DNA of 10,830 bases, from assembly GCA_016177245.1 (NCBI GenBank), contig JACOVR010000028.1:1-10830 (forward strand). Reading direction: 5' to 3'. A program made the position numbers and the translations under genes. Below the pieces are notes generated by a model. It had not been told where the DNA came from. It made no database searches and saw only the letters and a list, made by a program, of their open reading frames with translations. Each line of letters begins with the position of its first letter. Position 1 is the first letter of the stretch. Below are positions 1 to 5,035 of this stretch, piece after piece. This DNA comes from Candidatus Wildermuthbacteria bacterium. Lineage in GTDB: Bacteria; Patescibacteriota; Minisyncoccia; Minisyncoccales; UBA10102.

Positions 1-240
1 ACCGGCCCCGATGAAACACGGGCATGGACCATTACAAGGGGGAGTACTGCTCCGCAGGCAGGAGGGGTGATCCACAGCGATTTTGAGAAGAATTTCATCA
101 AGGCGGAAGTGATCAACTGGGAGAAGCTGCTTGAATCTGGGGGCTGGCAGCAGGCAGCAGCCAAGGGCTGGCTCCGCCAGGAAGGCAAGGAGTATGTCGT
201 CCAAGACGGCGACGTGATCGAAATCAAGCACGCCCCGTAA
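1..240 (+). CDS. ychF: Redox-regulated ATPase/GTPase YchF, C-terminal part (5' end outside window)
   Basis: The open frame runs from the first base of the window to a TAA at 238-240 and gives 79 residues. They match the end of the YchF/OLA1 family: a segment resembling TWTIxxGxxAPQAAGVIHSDFEKGFI (here WTITRGSTAPQAGGVIHSDF), then an EGKEYVVQDGDVIEI segment that closes the TGS domain. YchF is a universally conserved cytosolic P-loop protein of the Obg-related group that binds ATP and ribosomes. The G domain and coiled coil lie upstream of the window. One small departure is AGG where AAG is usual. The stop codon lies inside an inverted repeat, and tgt starts 16 bases later, so co-transcription with tgt is likely. 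Family identity is confident; the length and 5' end cannot be judged. Confidence 0.92.
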   Translation, partial: TGPDETRAWTITRGSTAPQAGGVIHSDFEKNFIKAEVINWEKLLESGGWQQAAAKGWLRQEGKEYVVQDGDVIEIKHAP

Positions 241-248
241 TACGGGGC
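232..248 (+). other. Hairpin over the ychF stop codon, just before tgt
   Basis: The arms GCCCCGT (232-238) and ACGGGGC (242-248) are exact inverse complements around the 3-nt loop AAT. The ychF stop codon sits in the apex. The 3' arm contains the only G-rich run before the tgt start at 257. No T-tract follows directly, so this is not a canonical terminator. I infer it may mask the tgt ribosome entry site until ribosomes finishing ychF open it. Confidence 0.45.
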
Positions 249-256
249 ACGGCTAG

Positions 257-1375
257 ATGCAATTTTTTGAGGTTATCAAAAAAAGTAAAAAATCAAAGGC
301 AAGGGTTGGTATACTGAAAACGCCTCACGGAGATATTCTTACTCCTGCTTTCGTACCTGTTGCCACAAAGGGTACTCTCAAAACAATTCCGCCCAAAGAC
401 CTCAAGGACATTGGCACGCAGGTTGCGTTTGTGAATACATTTCATTTGGTTTTACATCCCGGGGCAGAGGTTATTGAGAAATTTGGAGGAATCCACAAGT
501 ACAGCAATCTTGCCATTCCCTTAATGAGCGACTCTGCGGGGTTTCAGGTGTTTTCCCTAGGAAGAAAGAAAAAAGTACAGACAAAAGAGGGAGACGAGGG
601 GCTGCTGCTCAATATTAGCGAAGAGGGAGTGCAGTTTCGTTCCCCGCGAGACGGGAAAGAACTAATGTTCACCCCTGAGATTTCCATGCAGAACCAGGAG
701 AAGATCGGGGCAGACATTATTATGGCATTCGACGAGTGCATTTATTACGGCGCTTCCCATGAATATACCAAAGAAGCGACCGAGCGAACTCACGAGTGGC
801 TTTTGCGATGCATTGAAAGCAGAAAACGCAAAGGCCAGAGATTATATGGCATTGTGCAAGGTGGAGTTTTTAAAGATTTACGCGAGGAGTCGGCTAAATT
901 TGTTGGCGCACAGGAAATTGACGGCGTCGCAATTGGCGGGGTTTCTGTTGGCGAAACCAAAAAAGAAATGGAAGAACAGGTCAGATGGGTTGCTCCGCAT
1001 CTTCCCGAAGAACTCCCGCGCCATCTTTTAGGGATTGGCCGCATCGAAGACATACAAGAATTTGTAAAACTCGGCATAGATACTTTTGACTGCGTGGAGC
1101 CAACCCGTCTTGCGAGGAACGGGACCGTGTTCCAGGGGCAGGGAAAGAAATTTGCGCGGCTCGATCTTACAAAATCCAGGTATCTCAAAGACAAACATCC
1201 AATCCAGCAAAGTTGCGCCTGCTACACCTGCCAGAATTTTTCTCTTTCATTTTTGCACCATTTGTTCAGGGAGCGCGAACTTTTGGGATATTACCTTGCA
1301 ACCTATCACAACCTCTTCTTTTTTGAGCAGATGTTTGCAGAGATTCACCGTCTCATTGCAAAAAGCTTGATCTAG
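257..1375 (+). CDS. tgt: tRNA-guanine(34) transglycosylase (queuine/preQ1 tRNA-ribosyltransferase)
   Basis: This 372-residue protein has the usual length for bacterial Tgt, which swaps the wobble guanine of GUN-anticodon tRNAs for preQ1 (or queuine). Visible sites are D92 in DSAGFQ (general acid/base position), MAFDEC at 156-161, VQGG at 200-203, AIGGVSVGE at 225-233, and the nucleophile D278 in TFDCVEPTRLARNG. The zinc site is C320-x-C322-x2-C325 with H351, the same spacing as C302/C304/C307/H333 of E. coli. C161 and V231 correspond to residues typical of bacterial preQ1-using enzymes rather than eukaryotic ones. Unusual residues are Ala at position 94 (DSGGFQ is standard) and IYY where TPY follows DEC. 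No queuosine biosynthesis gene is present here. The start is ATG 257, with no clear SD. The stop codon shares CTAG with the convergent gene. Confidence 0.95.
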   Translation: MQFFEVIKKSKKSKARVGILKTPHGDILTPAFVPVATKGTLKTIPPKDLKDIGTQVAFVNTFHLVLHPGAEVIEKFGGIHKYSNLAIPLMSDSAGFQVFSLGRKKKVQTKEGDEGLLLNISEEGVQFRSPRDGKELMFTPEISMQNQEKIGADIIMAFDECIYYGASHEYTKEATERTHEWLLRCIESRKRKGQRLYGIVQGGVFKDLREESAKFVGAQEIDGVAIGGVSVGETKKEMEEQVRWVAPHLPEELPRHLLGIGRIEDIQEFVKLGIDTFDCVEPTRLARNGTVFQGQGKKFARLDLTKSRYLKDKHPIQQSCACYTCQNFSLSFLHHLFRERELLGYYLATYHNLFFFEQMFAEIHRLIAKSLI

Positions 1376-2535
1376 TAGATATATGTATCCACCACTAAAC
1401 CGGTTTGGTCGTAGAGAGTGATGGTGTCGTGAAAAATATTGCCAAAGTCCGACTCAACATACACATACCATTCGCTCGAGAGAAAGTTTTGCTCTTGATT
1501 TCTTTTTTGGTAGCATCCCTCATAGCTGAAACCTTCTGCAAGAGAAGTGAGATACGAAACACAGTCGGGGTTTGAAGGTATGCCCTTGTCTGGAAGTTTG
1601 CAAGAGCCGTAGTCAATTTTTGTAAGAATGAATTCCTGGCATATGGGAGAAAGGTGGTTTATTTGTTCCACCCTTGGCTTGTCTATGGAGCAAGAAGAGG
1701 GACCGGGAAGAGAGGCCGCAAAAGAAGATTTTAAATAGCCAAAGCACTGGTTTGGCCGAAAGTTTCTTCCCTTGCCCAAGGGACTTTTGCCGCTTGAGAT
1801 ATACGCCGTATCGGAACGCTTCACCGCAATTGGTTCTGCTGGGAAACTATTCATAATGGGATGGTATTTTTCAATGCCGTAGGGGATTCGAAAGTCGCCC
1901 GTCCACCTGCTCTTGAGAGTCCAGCCGGTAATGTTGATTGCGGTTTCCTGGTCGAAGCTCGCTCGCAAGGTGGCTAACGCAGGATTCAATCCTGAAAGCG
2001 GCCGAAAGCTCGAGATGCGGATTTTTTGAAAATAGGGAGAAATGGCAATGCGGAAATTCACTTTTGCTGGAGTTTCGTCAACAATGTCTCCGATTTTCGA
2101 TCGTACCAAAAAAGTGTATTGCTTTGATCCTGTAACTAGGGTGATGTCGCGGCGGTTTCCCGACGTTGACTGCCAGCTCGCGTCTACGCCCTGGAGCAGG
2201 GTTTCAAAATACATGGTGCTTTGTGCCTGCTGCGGGTTTGCGGTTCCCGAAAATTCAAAGGTAACTCTATTGGTGTCTAAAATAATTTCTCCTTCTTTTG
2301 TACCTTTGGTGATAAAGGTCTCCAAAATAAATGGCGGAGGAGCTCTGGTTTGAGTCCCTTGCCGATACGTGGTTGAGGGTTGCTGCTGTTGGGTTTTCAC
2401 TGGAGCTTGGGACTTGGAGGGTTGCACACTAAGATTGAGCTTCAAGAAAGAAGAAAGGTCAATTCCCTTGAACAGGTCGTCTGCATAGGTTGCAGCAAAC
2501 ACTATAAGGATGATAAAGATGGGAATGAGGAACAT
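1372..2535 (-). CDS. Predicted exported/membrane-anchored envelope protein with lamin-tail-like domain and Cys-rich tail
   Basis: This 387-residue protein begins with a hydrophobic segment (residues 2-16) that is a signal peptide or N-terminal anchor. A low-complexity Gln/Pro/Thr linker follows (about 38-68). Residues 85-165 look like a beta-sandwich domain of Ig or Y_Y_Y type (alternating strands, YTFLVRSKIGD). Residues 170-250 resemble a lamin-tail domain (INITGWTLKS, IPYG). The tail holds six cysteines at 264, 282, 299, 312, 325 and 341, an even number that suits disulfides outside the cell, and ends in a VDTYIY-like strand. I recall similar architectures in Parcubacteria surface proteins, with no assigned function. 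The start ATG (2533-2535) has no SD and lies 8 nt after a perfect TATAAT. The gene diverges from the CofE-like gene. Function unknown; the envelope location is inferred. Confidence 0.75.
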   Translation of the reverse strand: MFLIPIFIILIVFAATYADDLFKGIDLSSFLKLNLSVQPSKSQAPVKTQQQQPSTTYRQGTQTRAPPPFILETFITKGTKEGEIILDTNRVTFEFSGTANPQQAQSTMYFETLLQGVDASWQSTSGNRRDITLVTGSKQYTFLVRSKIGDIVDETPAKVNFRIAISPYFQKIRISSFRPLSGLNPALATLRASFDQETAINITGWTLKSRWTGDFRIPYGIEKYHPIMNSFPAEPIAVKRSDTAYISSGKSPLGKGRNFRPNQCFGYLKSSFAASLPGPSSCSIDKPRVEQINHLSPICQEFILTKIDYGSCKLPDKGIPSNPDCVSYLTSLAEGFSYEGCYQKRNQEQNFLSSEWYVYVESDFGNIFHDTITLYDQTGLVVDTYIY

Positions 2536-2555
2536 GGTGTATTATTATAAATAGC
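2536..2555. promoter_or_regulatory. Shared divergent promoter, probably giving leaderless or near-leaderless mRNAs
   Basis: Only 20 bp separate the two divergent start codons. On the minus strand a perfect TATAAT lies at 2549-2544, 8 nt before the envelope gene ATG. On the plus strand TATTAT at 2540-2545 (5 of 6 consensus bases) lies 10 nt before the ATG at 2556. Transcription starting at normal -10 spacing would begin at or within a few bases of each start codon. No SD fits in this gap. No convincing -35 box was found for either direction; each would lie inside the opposite gene. Confidence 0.6.
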
Positions 2556-3329
2556 ATGAAAGTAACTCCCATCAAAACCCGAAAAATAATCCCCGGGGAA
2601 GACCGGGATCTTTTTGCGATACTCGACCGCTATCTGCCCAAGCCCAAGGATCGGTCTGTTGTTGCGGTAACCTCAAAAATTGTTGCTATCTGCGAAGGCA
2701 GGATTGCCCCGTTAGATGAAAAAAAGAAGGACTCGATCATCATAAAAGAAGCCGACTGGTATTTGCCCCGAACTTCCCACAAGTATAATGTCATGCTCAC
2801 AATCAAGGGGAACGCCATGCAATTTTCTTCTGGGGTTGACGAATCGAATGCAAGAGGATTTTTTGTGTTGTGGCCAAAAGATCCCCAGAAATCGGCAAAT
2901 TCAATACGAGAGCACCTCGTAAAAAAACACAAGAAAAAGAACATCGGCGTGGTCATCACCGACACTGCTTCTGTCCCTCTTCGCTGGGGGCAAAGAGGAG
3001 TGTTTGTTCTGGCTCACAGCGGATTTTCCGCGCTCAACAGCTATATTGGCAAACCCGATATTTTTGGAAGGATGTTCAAGATGACGTCAGCAGCAATTGC
3101 CGATGCCCTGGGAACTGCGGCAGTTCTTGTGATGGGCGAGGGAGCAGAACAAACGCCCTTGGCAGTCATTGAAGATATTCCGTTTGTAAAATTCCAAAAC
3201 CGAAATCCCAAAAAAACAGAATTGCAAAAGTTGCAGATGCCCCTTGAAGACGACCTGTATGCTCCGTTACTCCAAGCAGTAAAATGGAAAAAAGGAGGCC
3301 GCATCGCGACGATGCGGCCCAGCCGGTGA
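2556..3329 (+). CDS. CofE-like gamma-glutamate ligase (F420-0:gamma-glutamyl ligase family)
   Basis: This 257-residue protein matches the CofE/F420_ligase family, whose archaeal members add L-glutamate to coenzyme F420-0 using GTP. Recognisable parts are SKIVAICEGR (40-49), a SSGVDESN segment (91-98, CofE-like GVDxSN), ITDTASVPLRWGQRGV (134-149, DTxxxPxRxGxxGV), GKPDIFGR (165-172) and the LVMGEGAEQTPLAVI segment (191-205). CofE ligates metals through acidic residues in these regions, which are kept. Genomes of this kind are not expected to make F420, and relatives are often labelled 'putative folate metabolism gamma-glutamate ligase'; the true acceptor is unknown. The gene starts at ATG 2556 from the divergent promoter, with no SD. 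A 10-bp inverted repeat is embedded in its last codons. Family membership is confident, the substrate is not. Confidence 0.85.
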   Translation: MKVTPIKTRKIIPGEDRDLFAILDRYLPKPKDRSVVAVTSKIVAICEGRIAPLDEKKKDSIIIKEADWYLPRTSHKYNVMLTIKGNAMQFSSGVDESNARGFFVLWPKDPQKSANSIREHLVKKHKKKNIGVVITDTASVPLRWGQRGVFVLAHSGFSALNSYIGKPDIFGRMFKMTSAAIADALGTAAVLVMGEGAEQTPLAVIEDIPFVKFQNRNPKKTELQKLQMPLEDDLYAPLLQAVKWKKGGRIATMRPSR

Positions 3330-3343
3330 TTGATTTTTCTTTT
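3297..3343 (+). terminator. Possible terminator: hairpin inside the 3' end of the CofE-like gene
   Basis: GGCCGCATCG (3297-3306) and CGATGCGGCC (3310-3319) form a perfect 10-bp stem with a 3-nt loop. The stem encodes the last residues before the TGA at 3327-3329. A T-rich run (3334-3343) follows, but about 14 nt beyond the stem rather than directly. It is therefore a weak intrinsic terminator at best, or a 3'-end stabilising structure. Confidence 0.4.
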
Positions 3344-3360
3344 CAGATGTGTTTTATAGT
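3330..3360 (+). promoter_or_regulatory. Candidate promoter of the small unknown gene at 3394
   Basis: TTGATT (3330-3335, 4 of 6 bases of the -35 consensus) and TATAGT (3355-3360, 5 of 6 of the -10) are separated by 19 bp. A start near 3367 would leave a leader of about 27 nt carrying the strong SD. The -35 box directly follows the stop codon of the previous gene. The spacer is slightly long, so confidence is moderate. Confidence 0.45.
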
Positions 3361-3393
3361 AAACTAGCAGAAACTCGGTGGAGGGAGGTTGCC

Positions 3394-3726
3394 ATGGAAC
3401 AATTCAGATGGGTTCTTGTCCAGGATACCGGTGGCACAGTCGAACTGTGCTACCTTATGCGAGATGATATTGCTAAATCTTGCGAAGGCGGCGTGCTCCG
3501 AGTCGGCGCTCAGATTCGATGGGATCCCGATCATCCAGAAGATGCGCAAACAGTACTCAAGGTTTATGACGGCGAGCTAGGCGCACTGCTTTCTGCAATG
3601 GCAGTGATGGTAGATGCGTGCTGCACGACGGATGGGATCGAAGGACTCTTGGCTCTTCTCAACGATCTTATTAAAAGTAAGGAACTCGCCCTCCGCAGAT
3701 TTGAAAAAAAGAGAGCCGGATCGTAG
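3394..3726 (+). CDS. Small protein of unknown function (110 aa)
   Basis: I do not recognise this protein. The start chosen is ATG 3394 because GGAGGGAGG at 3380-3388 lies 5 nt before it; an in-frame ATG at 3349 would overlap the -10 box and lacks an SD. The first 60 residues look beta-rich (FRWVLVQDTGGTVELCYLM, then RVGAQIRWDPD), perhaps a small sensor-like or beta-barrel domain. The rest looks helical, with an acidic middle (DACCTTDGIEGLLALLNDLI) and a basic end (ALRRFEKKRAGS). There are no membrane segments. Adjacent Cys-Cys sits in the helical part. The gene appears monocistronic, with its own promoter, strong SD and a clear terminator 18 nt downstream. These signals support a real expressed gene although no family is assigned. 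Confidence 0.7.
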   Translation: MEQFRWVLVQDTGGTVELCYLMRDDIAKSCEGGVLRVGAQIRWDPDHPEDAQTVLKVYDGELGALLSAMAVMVDACCTTDGIEGLLALLNDLIKSKELALRRFEKKRAGS

Positions 3727-3744
3727 CGTTGGTCATGGGAGCAA

Positions 3745-3779
3745 GCCATCCTTGCGTTGCAGGGATGGCATTTATTTTA
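3745..3779 (+). terminator. Intrinsic terminator after the small unknown gene
   Basis: The arms at 3745-3755 and 3759-3769 form an 11-bp stem (one G-U pair) with the loop GTT, built on GCCATCC/GGATGGC. The T-rich run TTTATTTTA (3771-3779) follows one base later. It lies 18 nt after the stop codon, a classic rho-independent layout for the plus strand. Confidence 0.8.
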
Positions 3780-3800
3780 TGGATTTGACCTTGTCTTCCA

Positions 3801-3840
3801 CTATCACTCAAATTTTGCTGCAGCAATTTTTAAGTGATAG
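3801..3840. repeat. Imperfect 40-bp palindrome, copy A (3' side of the HTH/Cas2-like gene)
   Basis: The element is centred between 3820 and 3821 on GCTGCAGC. The two 20-bp halves are inverse complements at 17 of 20 positions; the outer 8 bp CTATCACT/AGTGATAG pair perfectly. It lies 5 bp after the minus-strand stop codon of the Cas2-like gene, in the gap between two converging genes. It closely resembles copy B at 4463-4502. Confidence 0.85.
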
Positions 3841-3845
3841 TTATG

Positions 3846-4427
3846 TTACCTATGTTGTGAGAGCAGTTTGAAATGGGCCTTGAGTTGTGCGTCATTTTTG
3901 ATTGATTTGGCATGGATGATGTTCACAAAGGGGTAAAGTTGAAAAAGCGCCACAACCAATTCGATTTCCTTTTCACATGGCCAGGGGCACGCCCACACGC
4001 TTTCCTGAAGTTTGAAAAAATTCCATTCTCGCAATCTATTGCGGAGAGCTTCTCTCGCGTTTTTTTGCTTGTCTGGAATGTCGAAAATCACGATGCGCCA
4101 TAGTCCATCCCAGTGCTTTGGCCGCTGAATAAAAATGTCTTGGTATCGAATTTCTTTTGCCCTTTGTTTTCCGTTTTCGGTGAGTTCCACGAGGAAAGTT
4201 CCATCTTTCTTTTTGTTTAGGACGATGAGCCGAGATTTTTTCAGTCGATAGAATGCCGTAGCAATTTTTCTTCTTTCTTCTGCTTTGGTAGGGTATCGTT
4301 TGCCCATGCGTTTGAGTAAAGCCACCAGTATAAGAGGGGAAGTTGCTGCAACCGCTACTACGCCCGCAGTTGCGAGAAATAGAAGAATTGTTTTGGCGAG
4401 TTCTTTGTATTTCCTCCGTATACGCAT
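3846..4427 (-). CDS. HTH/Cas2-like (PaaX-like) protein, probable DNA-binding regulator
   Basis: This 193-residue protein has an N-terminal winged-helix-like region and a C-terminal Cas2-like ferredoxin fold, the arrangement of PaaX repressors without their last domain. Residues 10-40 are hydrophobic (ILLFLATAGVVAVAATSPLI) and could be the first HTH helices or a membrane segment. Residues 48-70 (RRKIATAFYRLKKSRLI) and 76-92 (GTFLVELTENGKQRAKE) read as a recognition helix and a beta wing. The Cas2-like part is WDGLWRIVIFDIPDKQKNAR (106-125), with D116 at the position of the Cas2 metal-binding Asp, then LQESVWACPWPCEKEIE (140-156). Relatives in this group are often labelled 'CRISPR-associated endonuclease Cas2', but no repeat array or cas1 is present here. 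Two 40-bp palindromes flank the gene, one covering the expected -35 region. I favour an autoregulator; a role in a mobile element is possible. Confidence 0.75.
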   Translation of the reverse strand: MRIRRKYKELAKTILLFLATAGVVAVAATSPLILVALLKRMGKRYPTKAEERRKIATAFYRLKKSRLIVLNKKKDGTFLVELTENGKQRAKEIRYQDIFIQRPKHWDGLWRIVIFDIPDKQKNAREALRNRLREWNFFKLQESVWACPWPCEKEIELVVALFQLYPFVNIIHAKSIKNDAQLKAHFKLLSQHR

Positions 4428-4446
4428 AGTCCATTATTGCATAAGT

Positions 4447-4482
4447 ATTATATATCCACACAGTATCACTTTACTTTTGCTG
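4447..4482 (-). promoter_or_regulatory. Promoter of the HTH/Cas2-like gene, -35 region inside palindrome B
   Basis: A perfect TATAAT lies on the minus strand at 4452-4447, 19 nt before the ATG at 4427, predicting a leader of only about 13 nt with no SD. The position 17 bp upstream of the -10 (4470-4475) has no -35 consensus and lies inside palindrome B. A protein bound to the palindrome would therefore cover the polymerase site, as expected for an operator. Confidence 0.55.
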
Positions 4483-4502
4483 CAGCAAATTTAAAGTGAT
4501 AG
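4463..4502. repeat. Imperfect 40-bp palindrome, copy B (5' side of the HTH/Cas2-like gene)
   Basis: The element is centred between 4482 and 4483 on TTTGCTGCAGCAAA. Its halves pair at 17 of 20 positions, and TATCACTTTA/TAAAGTGATA pair exactly. It shares the GCTGCAGC centre and TATCACT/AGTGATA ends with copy A, 662 bp away centre to centre. It lies between divergent genes, 35 nt from the Cas2-like start and 45 nt from the nucleotidyltransferase start. An extra half-site AGTGATAG follows at 4504-4511, repeating 4495-4502 at a 9-bp step. Confidence 0.85.
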
Positions 4503-4547
4503 TAGTGATAGGGTGGGTAGTTGCTTCGGGCGTTGGGAAGAGATAGT

Positions 4548-4976
4548 ATGGTGTCCATGGGCGCAAAACAAACAACGAGGAAGCGGGTGGTGGTGTTTGG
4601 AATGTTTGATGGGGTGCATGAGGGGCACCGGAGTTTGTTTAGGCAGACGAAAAAATACGGAGACGAACTTATCGTCATTGTGGGGAGGGACTCGGTTTAC
4701 AAAAAACTAAAAGGCAAGCCGCCCCGCTACGGGGAAATATTGCGGCTCGCGCTTGTATTGAATGAAAAACCCGTTGATGTTGCGGTGTTGGGCGACTCGA
4801 AATTGTCCAGCTACACGACCTTGAGAAAACTTCATCCCGATGTGATTTGTTTTGGCTACGATCAGGAGGCGCTGTTTGCAGATCTCTCACAATGGCTGCA
4901 AAGAAAAAAGTTTTCCATCCCCCTCATCCGTCTCAACCCCTACAAACCCCATATCCACCACAACTCCCTGATTTGA
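4548..4976 (+). CDS. Cytidylyltransferase-like nucleotidyltransferase, FAD synthase (RibL)-like
   Basis: This 142-residue protein belongs to the HIGH-motif nucleotidyltransferase superfamily. VVVFGMFDGVHEGHRSLF (14-31) contains the GxFDxxHxGH signature that binds the nucleotide phosphates, followed by a strand and VGRD (45-48). The later LHPDVICFGYDQ segment matches the PDVIxLGYDQ motif of archaeal RibL-type FAD synthases better than the RTEGISTT motif of TagD, so adenylylation of FMN is the best guess; a glycerol-phosphate cytidylyltransferase-like role is the alternative. Length suits single-domain members. I chose ATG 4548 because GGAAGAG (4536-4542) precedes it by 5 nt; a TTG at 4521 and an ATG at 4557 are also in frame. 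It diverges from the Cas2-like gene across palindrome B, so the two may be co-regulated. Its stop codon lies inside the next -35 box. Confidence 0.8.
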   Translation: MVSMGAKQTTRKRVVVFGMFDGVHEGHRSLFRQTKKYGDELIVIVGRDSVYKKLKGKPPRYGEILRLALVLNEKPVDVAVLGDSKLSSYTTLRKLHPDVICFGYDQEALFADLSQWLQRKKFSIPLIRLNPYKPHIHHNSLI

Positions 4977-5000
4977 CAAAATGTTTCTGCCTGTTATTGT
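4973..5000 (+). promoter_or_regulatory. Promoter of the tandem LuxR-type HTH gene
   Basis: A perfect TTGACA (4973-4978) is followed after 16 bp by TATTGT (4995-5000) with an extended -10 TGT directly before it (4992-4994). The -35 box contains the TGA stop of the preceding gene. A start near 5007 gives a leader of about 29 nt holding the SD at 5022-5030. Confidence 0.65.
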
Positions 5001-5035
5001 TTGGGAACAGACGAGTTCTTTGGAGGGAGGGTCTC

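Noticed and set aside
790..1194. 134-residue minus-strand frame inside tgt
   Set aside because: It is antisense to well-conserved Tgt motifs and has a Ser/Pro/Arg-rich, non-protein-like composition.
3349..3393. Upstream ATG of the small unknown gene
   Set aside because: It overlaps the candidate -10 box and has no SD, while ATG 3394 has GGAGGGAGG 5 nt upstream.
3801..3840. Palindrome A as an ordinary terminator for the Cas2-like gene
   Set aside because: No T-tract follows on the minus strand, and the same element occurs upstream of the gene at copy B, where a terminator would not be expected.
4036..4461. 141-residue minus-strand frame overlapping the Cas2-like gene
   Set aside because: It is a different frame of the same strand with low-complexity basic sequence and no family motifs; the Cas2-like frame has clear motifs.
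3801..4502. Palindrome pair as a two-repeat CRISPR array
   Set aside because: Only two copies exist, they are palindromic in the operator style, and the spacing holds a whole gene rather than a spacer.
4847..5035. Long 5' extension of the tandem HTH gene back to 4847
   Set aside because: It lies inside the nucleotidyltransferase gene and over a good promoter; the strong SD at 5022-5030 sets the start at 5036.
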